This document shows positions 35,232-43,521 of a DNA stretch of 64,000 nucleotides, piece after piece; positions within the stretch are counted from its first letter, which is position 1, and each line of letters begins with the position of its first letter. The notes under the pieces are model-generated. The model did no database searches, was not told the DNA's origin, and saw only the letters and a list, made by a program, of their open reading frames with translations. The position numbers and the translations under genes are program-made. The stretch is from Tardiphaga alba (lineage in GTDB: Bacteria; Pseudomonadota; Alphaproteobacteria; Rhizobiales; Xanthobacteraceae), in assembly GCF_018279705.1 (NCBI RefSeq), contig NZ_CP036498.1:885001-949000 (forward strand). The letters are read 5' to 3'.

Positions 35232-36231
35232 CGATCAGGCCCAGCGATGTGAAGGTGTGGCGCCAGATGCGCAGGATGAGATCGTCACGACCGGAGTCTT
35301 CAAGGAAGCGGATCGAGGGATTGGCATTGACCTCGATGACGCGCAATGCCGAGGCATCGCCATCCACATCGGTGAACAGGTCGATCGCGCCGGCACGCAG
35401 GCCGAGCGCTTTCAAGGCACCGCGTGCCGCCGTAAACGCACGGTCCGCATTGGCCGGCTCGGCAAATTCCATCGTTCCGCCAGCGCTGCGATTCATGCGG
35501 CCGGTGAGTTCGAAACATGTGCCTTCTGCGAGCACTGTATCGCGTACAGGGTCCGGTTGTTCGACCGCTGCAGACGAGATGCCATGCTGGCTCAACGCAA
35601 TCTCCTGCGCCGACAGCAAGTCGCGAAGCGCGTGCTTGCCGTCGCCGGTGACGAAGGGCGGCTGCTTTCGGGCGCTGTAGACGACCTCCTCGTCGAGGAC
35701 GAAGAGGCGATATTCCTGGCCGGTCACGACGCGCTGGATGATCACTGCATCGTAGTGTGCGGCGACCTGATCGAGATAGGCGGCGAGGGCACTCTCGCCG
35801 GTCACCACTTGCGCGAAGTCGCCGCGCGAGCCGTTCAGCGGCTTGGCGAAAGCTGTGCCGCCCAGGCTGCGAAACAGCGCCAGCGCATCCGCACGCTCAT
35901 GGCCGGGTGCGCGATGGGCACGGTGTCGGTCATGCAGGAAGAAATAGTCGCCGCGCAATGTCGCGATGCCGGCGCGGGCCATCAGCACATTGGCCAAGTG
36001 CTTGTCATTGGCCAGCGTCGCTGCCGTCGCAGTGTTCTGCGGGAAGAACGAGCCGCGCCCGGCGCCGAACGCCGCGCGCCTGCCGGCGCCGGTGACTTCG
36101 AAGATCAGCCCGGTGCCGCCGTCGAGTTCGGCAAAGCCCAGCCCCAACGCGCCTGCGGCATATTCCGCATAGATCGTCTGGTCGGGGTAATAGGCCGGCT
36201 TGCCGGCCCGGATGGCGCGAATGGGGGTCAT
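35224..36231 (-). CDS. ATP-grasp ligase (cyanophycin synthetase / GshF-like ATP-grasp domain)
   Basis: 335 residues with a full ATP-grasp fold: TAATLANDKHLANVLMARAGI (N-subdomain helix), FAKPLNGSRGDFAQVV (ATP Lys and glycine loop), IIQRVVTGQEYRLFVLDEEVVYSARKQPPFVTGDGKHALRDLL and RVIEVNANPSIRFLED (Mg-binding Glu/Asn). The GxEYRxFV...GDGKHxxxxL block is that of CphA and bifunctional glutathione synthetase GshF. It makes an amide bond through an acyl phosphate; the substrates are unknown. It is the first gene of a coupled pair with the FolC-like ligase, driven from the AT-rich gap upstream. Confidence 0.85.
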   Translation of the reverse strand: MTPIRAIRAGKPAYYPDQTIYAEYAAGALGLGFAELDGGTGLIFEVTGAGRRAAFGAGRGSFFPQNTATAATLANDKHLANVLMARAGIATLRGDYFFLHDRHRAHRAPGHERADALALFRSLGGTAFAKPLNGSRGDFAQVVTGESALAAYLDQVAAHYDAVIIQRVVTGQEYRLFVLDEEVVYSARKQPPFVTGDGKHALRDLLSAQEIALSQHGISSAAVEQPDPVRDTVLAEGTCFELTGRMNRSAGGTMEFAEPANADRAFTAARGALKALGLRAGAIDLFTDVDGDASALRVIEVNANPSIRFLEDSGRDDLILRIWRHTFTSLGLIDV

Positions 36232-36604
36232 GAGGCCTGGCGCCGGTGATTGAACGAGGAAGCCGCTTCACGCGACTCCCGAAGGTGACGGAAATTACCG
36301 GAACGAGAGCGGCCAATCCAGCAGGTCGCGCAGCCGGTTGTCGGCAAGGTTAGGTCTAAAAATGAAGGTTTAGAGAAATTAAATGTCCTGGATCAAATTT
36401 GGCCCTTGCCGGCCGGTAACCTGATTTGCAAATTTGTGACCCGCCTCAGTCAATCCGCAATTGCACTTCAAGGCATCTTTGAATAGATGTCATTCGCATC
36501 TGCGAGAAACCAATTTAGCTAATCGCCGCAAGGGTTTCTCAGCATCTGACGCGGCCCGGAATGTAATCGTTCTAAGCTAAGCCCGCACCGGAAAATCATA
36601 TCCC
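36232..36604. promoter_or_regulatory. 373-base divergent intergenic region, AT-rich centre
   Basis: Between the ATP-grasp gene (minus) and fpr (plus). No coding sequence, tRNA or repeat seen. The middle, about 36340-36560, is clearly richer in A/T than the genes (GTTTAGAGAAATTAAATG, CAATTTAGCTAATCG). It should hold both promoters. No known operator or riboswitch is recognised. Confidence 0.5.
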
Positions 36605-37378
36605 ATGAGCGCCTTTCACCGCGAAACCGTGACCTCCGTCCAGCATTGGACCGACACGCTTTTCTCCTTCCGCGCCACGCGCGACACCTCGTTTCGTTTC
36701 CAGAACGGCCAGTTCGCCATGATCGGCCTCGAAGTCGATGGCAAGCCGCTGCTGCGCGCCTATTCCATGGCCAGTGCCAACCACGAGGAAGAACTCGAAT
36801 TCTTCTCGATTAAGGTGCCGGATGGCCCGCTAACCTCGCGCCTGCAGAAGATCAAGGAAGGCGACACCATCCTCGTCGCCCGCAAGGCCGTCGGCACGCT
36901 GGTTACCGACAGCCTGCTGCCGGGCAAGCGCCTGCTGATGCTGTCCACCGGCACCGGCCTCGCGCCGTTTGCCAGCCTCATCAAGGACCCCGAAGTCTAT
37001 GACCAGTACGAGCAGGTCGTGCTGGTCCATGGCTGCCGTCAGGTCTCCGAACTGGCCTATGGCGAGCGCCTGGTCGAGCGGCTGCAGAAGGACGAGCTGT
37101 TCGGCGAGCTGATGAAGGACAAGTTCACCTACTATCCGACGGTGACCCGCGAGCCCTTCCGCAACCGCGGCCGCATCACCGACCTCATCGAGTCCGGTCA
37201 GATCTTCAAGGATCTCGGCCAGGGTCCGCTCGACATTGCGACCGACCGCATCATGCTGTGCGGCAGCCCGGCGATGCTCGAGGATCTCAAGAACATGTTC
37301 GAGAAGCGCGATTTCCTCGAAGGCAGCGGCAACAAGCCCGGCCACTTCGTGATCGAGAAGGCGTTTGTCGAGCGCTAA
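36605..37378 (+). CDS. fpr: Ferredoxin/flavodoxin--NADP+ reductase
   Basis: 257 residues. FAD-binding RAYSMASANHEEELEFFSIKVPDGPLTSRLQ, NADP-binding LSTGTGLAPFASLIKDPEVYDQYEQVVLVHGCRQVSELAY, CGSPAMLEDL and a C-terminal FVIEKAFVER are all typical of bacterial Fpr subclass I. It reduces ferredoxin or flavodoxin with NADPH, or the reverse; in this group it is tied to oxidative stress and nitrogen or iron metabolism. It is transcribed alone and ends in a strong terminator. Confidence 0.95.
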   Translation: MSAFHRETVTSVQHWTDTLFSFRATRDTSFRFQNGQFAMIGLEVDGKPLLRAYSMASANHEEELEFFSIKVPDGPLTSRLQKIKEGDTILVARKAVGTLVTDSLLPGKRLLMLSTGTGLAPFASLIKDPEVYDQYEQVVLVHGCRQVSELAYGERLVERLQKDELFGELMKDKFTYYPTVTREPFRNRGRITDLIESGQIFKDLGQGPLDIATDRIMLCGSPAMLEDLKNMFEKRDFLEGSGNKPGHFVIEKAFVER

Positions 37379-37404
37379 GCTCCGGCACACGGTCCATCGC
37401 ATTG

Positions 37405-37432
37405 CAAAACCCGCGCTCCGGCGCGGGTTTTG
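37405..37432 (+). terminator. Rho-independent terminator after fpr
   Basis: CAAAACCCGCG, loop CTCCGG, CGCGGGTTTTG: a perfect 11-bp stem ending in a T-run, 26 bases after the fpr stop. Confidence 0.9.
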
Positions 37433-37561
37433 TCATTTCGCGGCACGGCAAGACTTCGGTGAGCCGGATGCGCTAGGCTGCAGGCGTCTGGCGCCCGATC
37501 TGTGATCTGGCCGTCATCCGAAATTCGTAAGGCTGAACGCCCACCACTTGCGAGCAGGTCC

Positions 37562-39202
37562 ATGCAAACCGTGATGCTACCGTTCACGCCACGCTACATC
37601 GTGTTGACGATCTGCAGCGTGGCCACCCTGTTTCTGATCGGGATGGGCATCTGGGACCACAGGCTGATCCATCTGGTGATCATCCCGGCGACGATCTTCG
37701 GCTGTCTTGCCGCGCTCGGCTTCCATGATCTCTTCCAGAAGGATCATGCGGTCCTACGCAATTATCCGATCGCCGCACATATCCGCTTCCTGCTCGAAGA
37801 AATCCGCCCGGAGATGCGGCAATATTTCTTTGAGAGCGAGAAGGACGGCATGCCTTTCAGCCGCGATACGCGTGCCGTCGTGTATCAGCGCGCGAAGATG
37901 GTGCTCGACAAGCGCCCGTTCGGCACCCAGAAAAACGTCTATGAAGAGGGCTATGAGTGGATGAACCATTCGGTCGCCCCGAAGCCACATGCCACTGAGC
38001 ACTTTCGCATCACCATCGGTGGCCCGGATTGCCTGCGGCCTTACTCCGCTTCGGTGCTCAACATTTCCGCCATGAGCTTTGGTGCGCTCAGCCAGAACGC
38101 GATCCGTGCGCTCAATGCCGGCGCCAAGCGCGGCAATTTTGCGCATGATACCGGCGAGGGCGGCGTCAGCCCCTATCACGAACAGGAAGGTGGCGACCTG
38201 ATCTGGGAGATCGGCTCTGGTTATTTCGGCTGCCGCACGCTCGCGGGTGAGTTCGATCCCGACAAGTTTGCCGCACGCGCCGCGCTCGACCAGATCAAGA
38301 TGATCGAGCTCAAGGTCAGCCAGGGCGCCAAGCCCGGTCATGGCGGCGTGCTGCCGGCGGCGAAAGTGTCGGAAGAGATTTCACGTATCCGCGGCGTGGC
38401 GATGGGCGAGGATTGTATCTCGCCGCCCTATCACAAGGCGTTCTCGACTCCGATCGAGATGATGCAGTTCATCGACAAGATGCGCCGCCTGTCTGGTGGC
38501 AAGCCGACCGGCTTCAAACTGTGCATCGGCCATCCCTGGGAGTTTCTGGCGATCTGCAAGGCGATGCTGCAGACTGGCATCTATCCGGATTTCATCGTGG
38601 TGGACGGCAATGAAGGCGGTACCGGCGCTGCGCCGCTGGAATTCATGGACCACCTCGGCATGCCGATGCGCGAAGGCGTCAACTTCGTGCACAATGCGCT
38701 GATCGGCATCGGCGCGCGCGACCGCATCAAGCTCGGCGCCTCCGGCAAGATCGCCACCGCTTTCGACATCGCCCGTGCCATGGCGCTTGGTGCCGACTGG
38801 GTGAATTCGGCGCGCGGCTTCATGTTCGCACTCGGCTGCATCCAGTCGCTGAGCTGCCATACCGATCGTTGCCCAACCGGCGTGGCGACGCAGGATCCGA
38901 CGCGTGCGCGTGCGCTGGCCGTGCCACAGAAGACCGATCGCGTGCTGAATTTCCACGAGGCGACGTTGCATGCGCTGGCGGAGCTGATCGCCGCCGCCGG
39001 TCTCGAACATCCGCAGCAGATCCGCGCGATGCATTTTTCGCATCGCTCGCCGGACAATGACGTGATGTCGTTCACCCAGCTCTATCCACAGCTGCATGAG
39101 AACGAGCTGATCCACGGCACCAACGACAAGCGCTTTCGCGAGGCCTGGGCGATGGCCCAAGCGGAGTCGTTTCAGCCGGCGGATGTGAGGGGCGCGGCGT
39201 AG
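37562..39202 (+). CDS. FMN-binding glutamate synthase-like protein (GltB2 family)
   Basis: 546 residues. Two membrane helices open the protein (IVLTICSVATLFLIGMGIW and LVIIPATIFGCLAALGF). Then comes the glutamate-synthase FMN barrel: SAMSFGALSQNAIRALNAGAKRGNFAHDTGEGGVSPYH, KPGHGGVLPAAKVSEEISRIRG, VVDGNEGGTGAAPLEFMDHLGMP and the cysteine-bearing CHTDRCPTGVATQDP (Fe-S region). It lacks the amidotransferase and small-subunit parts, so it is not a full glutamate synthase. Members are described as membrane-linked FMN oxidoreductases of uncertain substrate. The start is ATG with AGG upstream. Confidence 0.88.
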   Translation: MQTVMLPFTPRYIVLTICSVATLFLIGMGIWDHRLIHLVIIPATIFGCLAALGFHDLFQKDHAVLRNYPIAAHIRFLLEEIRPEMRQYFFESEKDGMPFSRDTRAVVYQRAKMVLDKRPFGTQKNVYEEGYEWMNHSVAPKPHATEHFRITIGGPDCLRPYSASVLNISAMSFGALSQNAIRALNAGAKRGNFAHDTGEGGVSPYHEQEGGDLIWEIGSGYFGCRTLAGEFDPDKFAARAALDQIKMIELKVSQGAKPGHGGVLPAAKVSEEISRIRGVAMGEDCISPPYHKAFSTPIEMMQFIDKMRRLSGGKPTGFKLCIGHPWEFLAICKAMLQTGIYPDFIVVDGNEGGTGAAPLEFMDHLGMPMREGVNFVHNALIGIGARDRIKLGASGKIATAFDIARAMALGADWVNSARGFMFALGCIQSLSCHTDRCPTGVATQDPTRARALAVPQKTDRVLNFHEATLHALAELIAAAGLEHPQQIRAMHFSHRSPDNDVMSFTQLYPQLHENELIHGTNDKRFREAWAMAQAESFQPADVRGAA

Positions 39203-39205
39203 TTC

Positions 39206-39226
39206 TTAACCTCTCCCCGTTCTTTA
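39206..39226. repeat. Left arm of a hairpin repeat split by IS, ending in target copy CTTTA
   Basis: TTAACCTCTCCCCGTTCTTTA. Joined to 40488 onward it reads CCTCTCCCCG-TTCTTTA-CGGGGAGAGG, a perfect 10-bp stem with a 7-base loop. Confidence 0.8.
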
Positions 39227-40482
39227 TGTTCAGCCCGGACAGATCACTGACAGGTGTTCGGAGACATAGCTGACACATCCATATTGGGTGGAAGTTCCTT
39301 TTTGGGAGGCTTCCATGCCGTGGTGCGAGGTGTCGGTAATGGATCAGAGGTTGGAGTTCGTGCGGCTGGCGCTGCAGGACGGTGCGAACCGGCGGGAGTT
39401 GTGTCGGCGGTTCGGCATCAGTCCCGACGTCGGCTACAAATGGTTGGCGCGGCATGTCGGCGGCGATGCGGAGCTTGCCGATCGCTCGCGCCGGCCACAT
39501 GCCAGCCCGCGGCGCAGTGCGGCAGCGATCGAGGGGCAGGTGCTCGCCATTCGCGATGCCCATCCGGCCTGGGGCGCACGCAAGATTGTCCATTGCCTGA
39601 GCCGCGACGGCCTCGTGCCGCCGGCGGCTTCCACTGTACATGCGATCCTGCAGCGCCATGGCCGCATCATCGTGCCGCCGAACGGTCCGGGGCAGCCGTT
39701 CACGCGCTTCGAGAAGGACACCCCGAATGCGCTGTGGCAGATGGATTTCAAGGGCCATATCCCGCTGGCCGACGGCACGCCGTGCCACCCGCTCACCATG
39801 ATCGACGATCACTCGCGCTATGCCCTGCGTCTTGCCGCCTGCAGTAACCAGCAGCGCATGACCGTGCAGGAGCAGCTGACGCAGACCTTCCGTCGCTACG
39901 GACTGCCCGACGCATTGTTCGTCGATAACGGCCCGCCCTGGGGCGACAGTTCGCAATCGCGCTGGACCGGCTTGCGGGTCTGGCTGCTCAAGCTCGGCGT
40001 CGAGGTGATCTATGCGCGGCCGCTGCATCCGCAGAGCCGCGGCAAGAACGAGCGCTTCCATCGCACGCTGAAGGCCGAAGTGCTGGCCGTGCGTCGCTTC
40101 AACGGCTTCACCGAATTGCAGCGGGCCTTCGATACATGGCGCAGCGTCTACAATCTGGAGCGCCCGCATGAGGCCTTGGGCATGGCCGTGCCGGCCATCG
40201 CTGCGATCGATGCCTGAGCGGCTCGCAGACATTGTCTACGCCCCGGGCGACATCGTCCGCAGCGTATCGACCCAGCGCGGCGCCTCGATCAGCTTCAAGG
40301 GGCAGCCATGGCGCGTGCCACGCGCTTTCCGCGGCGAACATTTGGCCATCCGCCCGAGCGGTATCGATGGCCAATACGGCGTTTTCTTTGGCAGCAGGCA
40401 GGTCGCAACCATCGACTTGACCCGCCGCAAAAGTGTCAGTCATGTCTCCGAACAGGTGTCAGCTATGTCTCCGGGCTGAACA
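39227..40482 (+). mobile_element. IS481-type insertion sequence with 5-bp target duplication
   Basis: 1256 bases bounded by perfect 12-bp ends TGTTCAGCCCGG / CCGGGCTGAACA and flanked by CTTTA at 39222-39226 and 40483-40487. Inside each end lies a tandem pair of an 18-bp unit (CGGAGACATAGCTGACAC) spaced 23 bases apart: 39236 and 39259 at the left, 40433 and 40456 at the right. It sits in the loop of a hairpin repeat. Its transposase is frameshifted. Confidence 0.92.
39315..40479 (+). pseudogene. IS481-like transposase, frameshifted
   Basis: Frame 1 (39315-40217, 300 residues) holds the HTH NRRELCRRFGISPDVGYKWLARH and the DDE core (Asp of WQMDFKGHIP, Asp of FVDNGPPWG, Glu of GKNERFHRTLK) but stops at AIAAIDA. 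The C-terminal tail SMPERLADIVYAPGDIVRSVS...GQYGVFFGSRQVATIDLTRR continues in the +1 frame to 40479. Related IS481 transposases read through without a break, so a small indel near 40190-40200 has split the gene. The catalytic core is intact, so partial function cannot be excluded. The ATG at 39315 has GGGAGG upstream. Confidence 0.85.
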
Positions 40483-40487
40483 CTTTA

Positions 40488-40736
40488 CGGGGAGAGGTCG
40501 TCCGGCGTAGCGTAGCGAAGCCGGGCGGGTGAGGGGCATGGCACGCGTCCTTCTCTCACTCAGTCCATCGGATCTCTCCGATGCGGCTGACGCGGAGCGT
40601 CCCGAGATATTCTTCGCTTCGATGGCGGTGAGTTTGGCGCAGGCCTTGTGCCATGCCCCTCACCCGACGCTCACATGCTTCGCATGCGAGCGTCGACCTC
40701 TCCCCGCGCAAGAGCGGGGAGAGGTTAAGAAAGAAG
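40488..40736. repeat. Composite palindromic repeat region
   Basis: A gene-free stretch filling the gap before the porin gene. The 18-bp arm GGGTGAGGGGCATGGCAC (40527-40544) is exactly inverted at 40648-40665. A second hairpin CCTCTCCCCGCGCAAGAGCGGGGAGAGG lies at its right end (about 40699-40726), matching the hairpin that the IS split at its left end. Confidence 0.85.
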
Positions 40737-40744
40737 CGCGCGCC

Positions 40745-42751
40745 TTAGAACTCCCCGTGCAACCGTCCCGAAAAAATCGACACCGGCCCGCGGTCCGCAT
40801 TGTAGGCGGGGTTCACGATCAGCTGGTAATCCGCCGTGAACGTAAAATTCTTGTCGATCGCATAGGCATAAAACGTCTCGAGGATCCGCTCGGTGCCGTA
40901 GTTCAGCCGCCCGTCGCCGATCAGCAATCCATTGCCGCCAGCGGCGAGGAAGTCGCGATGCGCGGCTGACAAGCCGTTGATGGCGCCGCCGATGCCGATC
41001 GTGTCGGCTGCGCGGCCCCAGCGTCCGCCCTTGATCGACAGGCCGCCGGACATGCTGCGGTCGATATCGGTGAAGGACAGGATCTCGTTCTGTCCGTCGT
41101 TCCAGCTGGCGCGGCCGAACAGGCCGATCTCGTCGGCGATTTCCTGTTCGCCATTGAGGTAGAAGCCATACTTGTCGCGCGGCCGGCGGATCGAAGCCAT
41201 CACGTCATTGATCTCAAGCAGCGGATCGGTGGCCGCAATCGCCAGCGCGCCGCGATAGCTGCCGGTATTGCCGCGATTGATGAACGCGCCGACGCGCACC
41301 TTGCCCGGCCGGTCGAAAATCTGGTGCCGCTCCTCGAATTCGACAACGGCACCGCCACTCTTGAAGGTGAGGATGTCGCTGTTCGGCTGCGAGGGCACCT
41401 GGAAGACGCCGGCGCGCAACGCCCAGTCCTTGCGGTTCAACTCCAGCACGCCGCCGCGGGTGAAGCCGGGCAGGTCGGCCGGGAAGTCATAGGCGGCCGA
41501 GGCCCACATCGCCCAGTTCATGAAGTCGGCGCGCGGGTCTTTCGCGTAAGCATTGCCGTCGAAGAAATCGCCCACCGAGAAGCGGCCGACAGTGAGGGTG
41601 ATGCGATCCACGTCGCGCTTGCCGGCGAGCTGGTTGGGCGCGTCCGGCACGTCTTCCTGTTCGCCGCCAAGGCCGAAGGTCTGGCGGAACATGTAGCGCT
41701 GCGGGCGGATTTTCGGATAGCTGCCGCCAGCCTTCTGCGCTTCGCCATTGGGGAAGCCGGCCACGCCGAGCGTGCCGTTGAAGCCAAAACCCTGGGCCAA
41801 TTCGGGATTGAAATAGAACTCACCGCCGTCCCACAGCCGCCAGCCGAGAAAGGCCGTGGTGGTGAAGGTCTCGCGGAATTGCTTGCTGCCCTGCAAGCTA
41901 TTGGCGCCTTCATAGGGCGAGCGGAAGCTCGGATAGCCCGAACCGATCAGGGTCGTCTGGACGTGTACATTCCAGTCGGTTGGCTCGGGCAGTGTCACCC
42001 GGCGCGCGATCGGTGTCGCCGGCATCCAGGATGGCATGTCGTTGAAGCGATAATTCATGCCGAGCTTGACGGCGTGAATCTTCGGATCGACATCGACATT
42101 GGGCAGGCCGAACGCGGTGAGACCGTAGGTCTGCCGCGACAGGTCGATATAGTTGTATTCGAGTTTGGCAGTCCAATTGCCGCCGATCGCGGTCTCGACA
42201 CCGGCGCCGACGGTCCAGCCGACATGGTCCTTCTGCGCGGTGGAGAAAATATTACCGTCGGCATCCAGCACGTTCAGCTTGGTCTTGCCCCAGGCAAAAC
42301 CCACCGTCGCATAAGGCAACCACGTTCCCATGGCGTAGCCGACACGGCCGCGCGCGGTGGCGAAGTAGTCGAATGTGGTGTGGTACGGCTCATTGCCGAT
42401 ACGCGCGGTGTCGGCCGGGCTGATGAAGGTCGCATCGACTTCAAGGCCGAGTACGAGATTGTTGTTGAACTGCCTGCTGTAGCCGCCCTGATAACCACCG
42501 ATGATCCCGGTCGATGTCGGCGGCAGAAACACGCCCTGTGCCGGCAGCGGGTTGCTGTTTGCGCCCAGCTGCGCGCCGCCATAGCCCACATGGGCGCCGA
42601 GATAGAAGCCGCTCCAGTCATAGGCCGGGGCAAGCCGTGCTTTCACGGGCAGGTCTGAAGCTACGGCAATACCGTCGAACGCCAGCACGCCGAGCGCAGC
42701 GCCGGCAAAAGCGCGTTTCATGGCGGATTGCAAAAGGCTCGGGCGCGTCAC
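40745..42751 (-). CDS. Outer-membrane protein: Omp25-like barrel fused to OprB-type carbohydrate porin
   Basis: 668 residues from a GTG with AAGGA upstream. After a signal peptide ending near AVAS, residues about 35-235 form an 8-strand OmpA/Omp25-type barrel (YDWSGFYLGAHVGYGGAQLG ... HAVKLGMNYRFND). The remainder, about 255-668, is an OprB-like porin: WNVHVQTTLIGSGYPSFRSPYEGANSL, VGRFSVGDFFDGN, AYAIDKNFTFTADYQLIVNPAYNADRGPVSIFSGRLHGEF. A hinge PATPIARRVTLPEPTD joins them. It is likely a sugar or organic-acid pore with an added small barrel. The neighbours give no substrate clue. Confidence 0.88.
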   Translation of the reverse strand: MTRPSLLQSAMKRAFAGAALGVLAFDGIAVASDLPVKARLAPAYDWSGFYLGAHVGYGGAQLGANSNPLPAQGVFLPPTSTGIIGGYQGGYSRQFNNNLVLGLEVDATFISPADTARIGNEPYHTTFDYFATARGRVGYAMGTWLPYATVGFAWGKTKLNVLDADGNIFSTAQKDHVGWTVGAGVETAIGGNWTAKLEYNYIDLSRQTYGLTAFGLPNVDVDPKIHAVKLGMNYRFNDMPSWMPATPIARRVTLPEPTDWNVHVQTTLIGSGYPSFRSPYEGANSLQGSKQFRETFTTTAFLGWRLWDGGEFYFNPELAQGFGFNGTLGVAGFPNGEAQKAGGSYPKIRPQRYMFRQTFGLGGEQEDVPDAPNQLAGKRDVDRITLTVGRFSVGDFFDGNAYAKDPRADFMNWAMWASAAYDFPADLPGFTRGGVLELNRKDWALRAGVFQVPSQPNSDILTFKSGGAVVEFEERHQIFDRPGKVRVGAFINRGNTGSYRGALAIAATDPLLEINDVMASIRRPRDKYGFYLNGEQEIADEIGLFGRASWNDGQNEILSFTDIDRSMSGGLSIKGGRWGRAADTIGIGGAINGLSAAHRDFLAAGGNGLLIGDGRLNYGTERILETFYAYAIDKNFTFTADYQLIVNPAYNADRGPVSIFSGRLHGEF

Positions 42752-43027
42752 GCAGCGGTATCCTTACTCATCGCCGACAACGGCCGCCTGATATTCCACA
42801 GAACCGGGCGATTCGCCGAAGCGTTCGCGCCACAGTGCCGCACTCGTTTGATACATCGCGCCTTGACGGATGTCAGGACGCGGGCCGTGTTCTGACACTG
42901 CTTTATGACGGCGACATAACAAAAAGAGAACCCGCCCGGGGGACAGCCGGGCGGGTTCGAGGTCAGGCACGGGGTGGATGAGGCGCCCGTGCCGGACGCA
43001 ACTCCACTTCAGACGATCAGTGCCGGA

Positions 43028-43297
43028 TCAGTAGTTGCAGGTACGAACGCGGCCCATGTAATTGCCGTAGACGTCGTACTGGCGGGTCCAGCCGCAGCGA
43101 TAGCCGTAGCCATAACCATAGCCGTAATTGTTGGCGGCAACCGCCGAGCCGACGATGGCTGCACCGGCGAGGCCGGCGGCGATGCCGAAGCCGATGCCCG
43201 GGCCCTTGGCCTGGGCCTGCTGGGTGGACGTGGCCATGGCGCCAGCAGCGGTCATGGCAACGAGGGCAACGGCGGCAATCTTGGACTTGATCGACAT
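43028..43297 (-). CDS. Small exported Gly/Tyr-rich protein
   Basis: 89 residues: signal peptide MSIKSKIAAVALVAMTAAGA..., then a Gly/Ala segment GIGFGIAAGLAGAAIVGSAVAANN and a tail YGYGYGYGYRCGWTRQYDVYGNYMGRVRTCNY with two cysteines. GGAG is present before the ATG. It resembles small, abundant hypothetical proteins of Bradyrhizobium-type genomes; the function is unknown. The Cys pair may form a disulfide in the periplasm. Confidence 0.75.
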   Translation of the reverse strand: MSIKSKIAAVALVAMTAAGAMATSTQQAQAKGPGIGFGIAAGLAGAAIVGSAVAANNYGYGYGYGYRCGWTRQYDVYGNYMGRVRTCNY

Positions 43298-43428
43298 GAG
43301 AAACTCCATCCTGTTGGGGTGCAACCATCATTGGCTTGCATGTCCATCAGTCGGATGATGTCGAAGGCCGGTTCGAGGACGGTTCGAACTATTTGGTTTC
43401 AGGATTGTGTCGTGGATGAAACATTCTC

Positions 43429-43511
43429 CGTCATTGCGAGGAGCGAAGCGACGAAGCAATCCAGTCTTTCTTCACTTGGCTTCTGGATTGCTTCGCTGCG
43501 CTCGCAATGAC
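43429..43511. repeat. Dispersed palindromic repeat, copy 2 (CGTCATTGCGAGG family)
   Basis: Arms CGTCATTGCGAGGAGCGAAG and GCTGCGCTCGCAATGACA, with the inner pair CGAAGCAATCCAG/CTGGATTGCTTCG. It is nearly identical to the copies at 361 and 56918. It lies just downstream of the creatininase-family gene. Confidence 0.85.
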
Positions 43512-43521
43512 AGCGGAGGGT

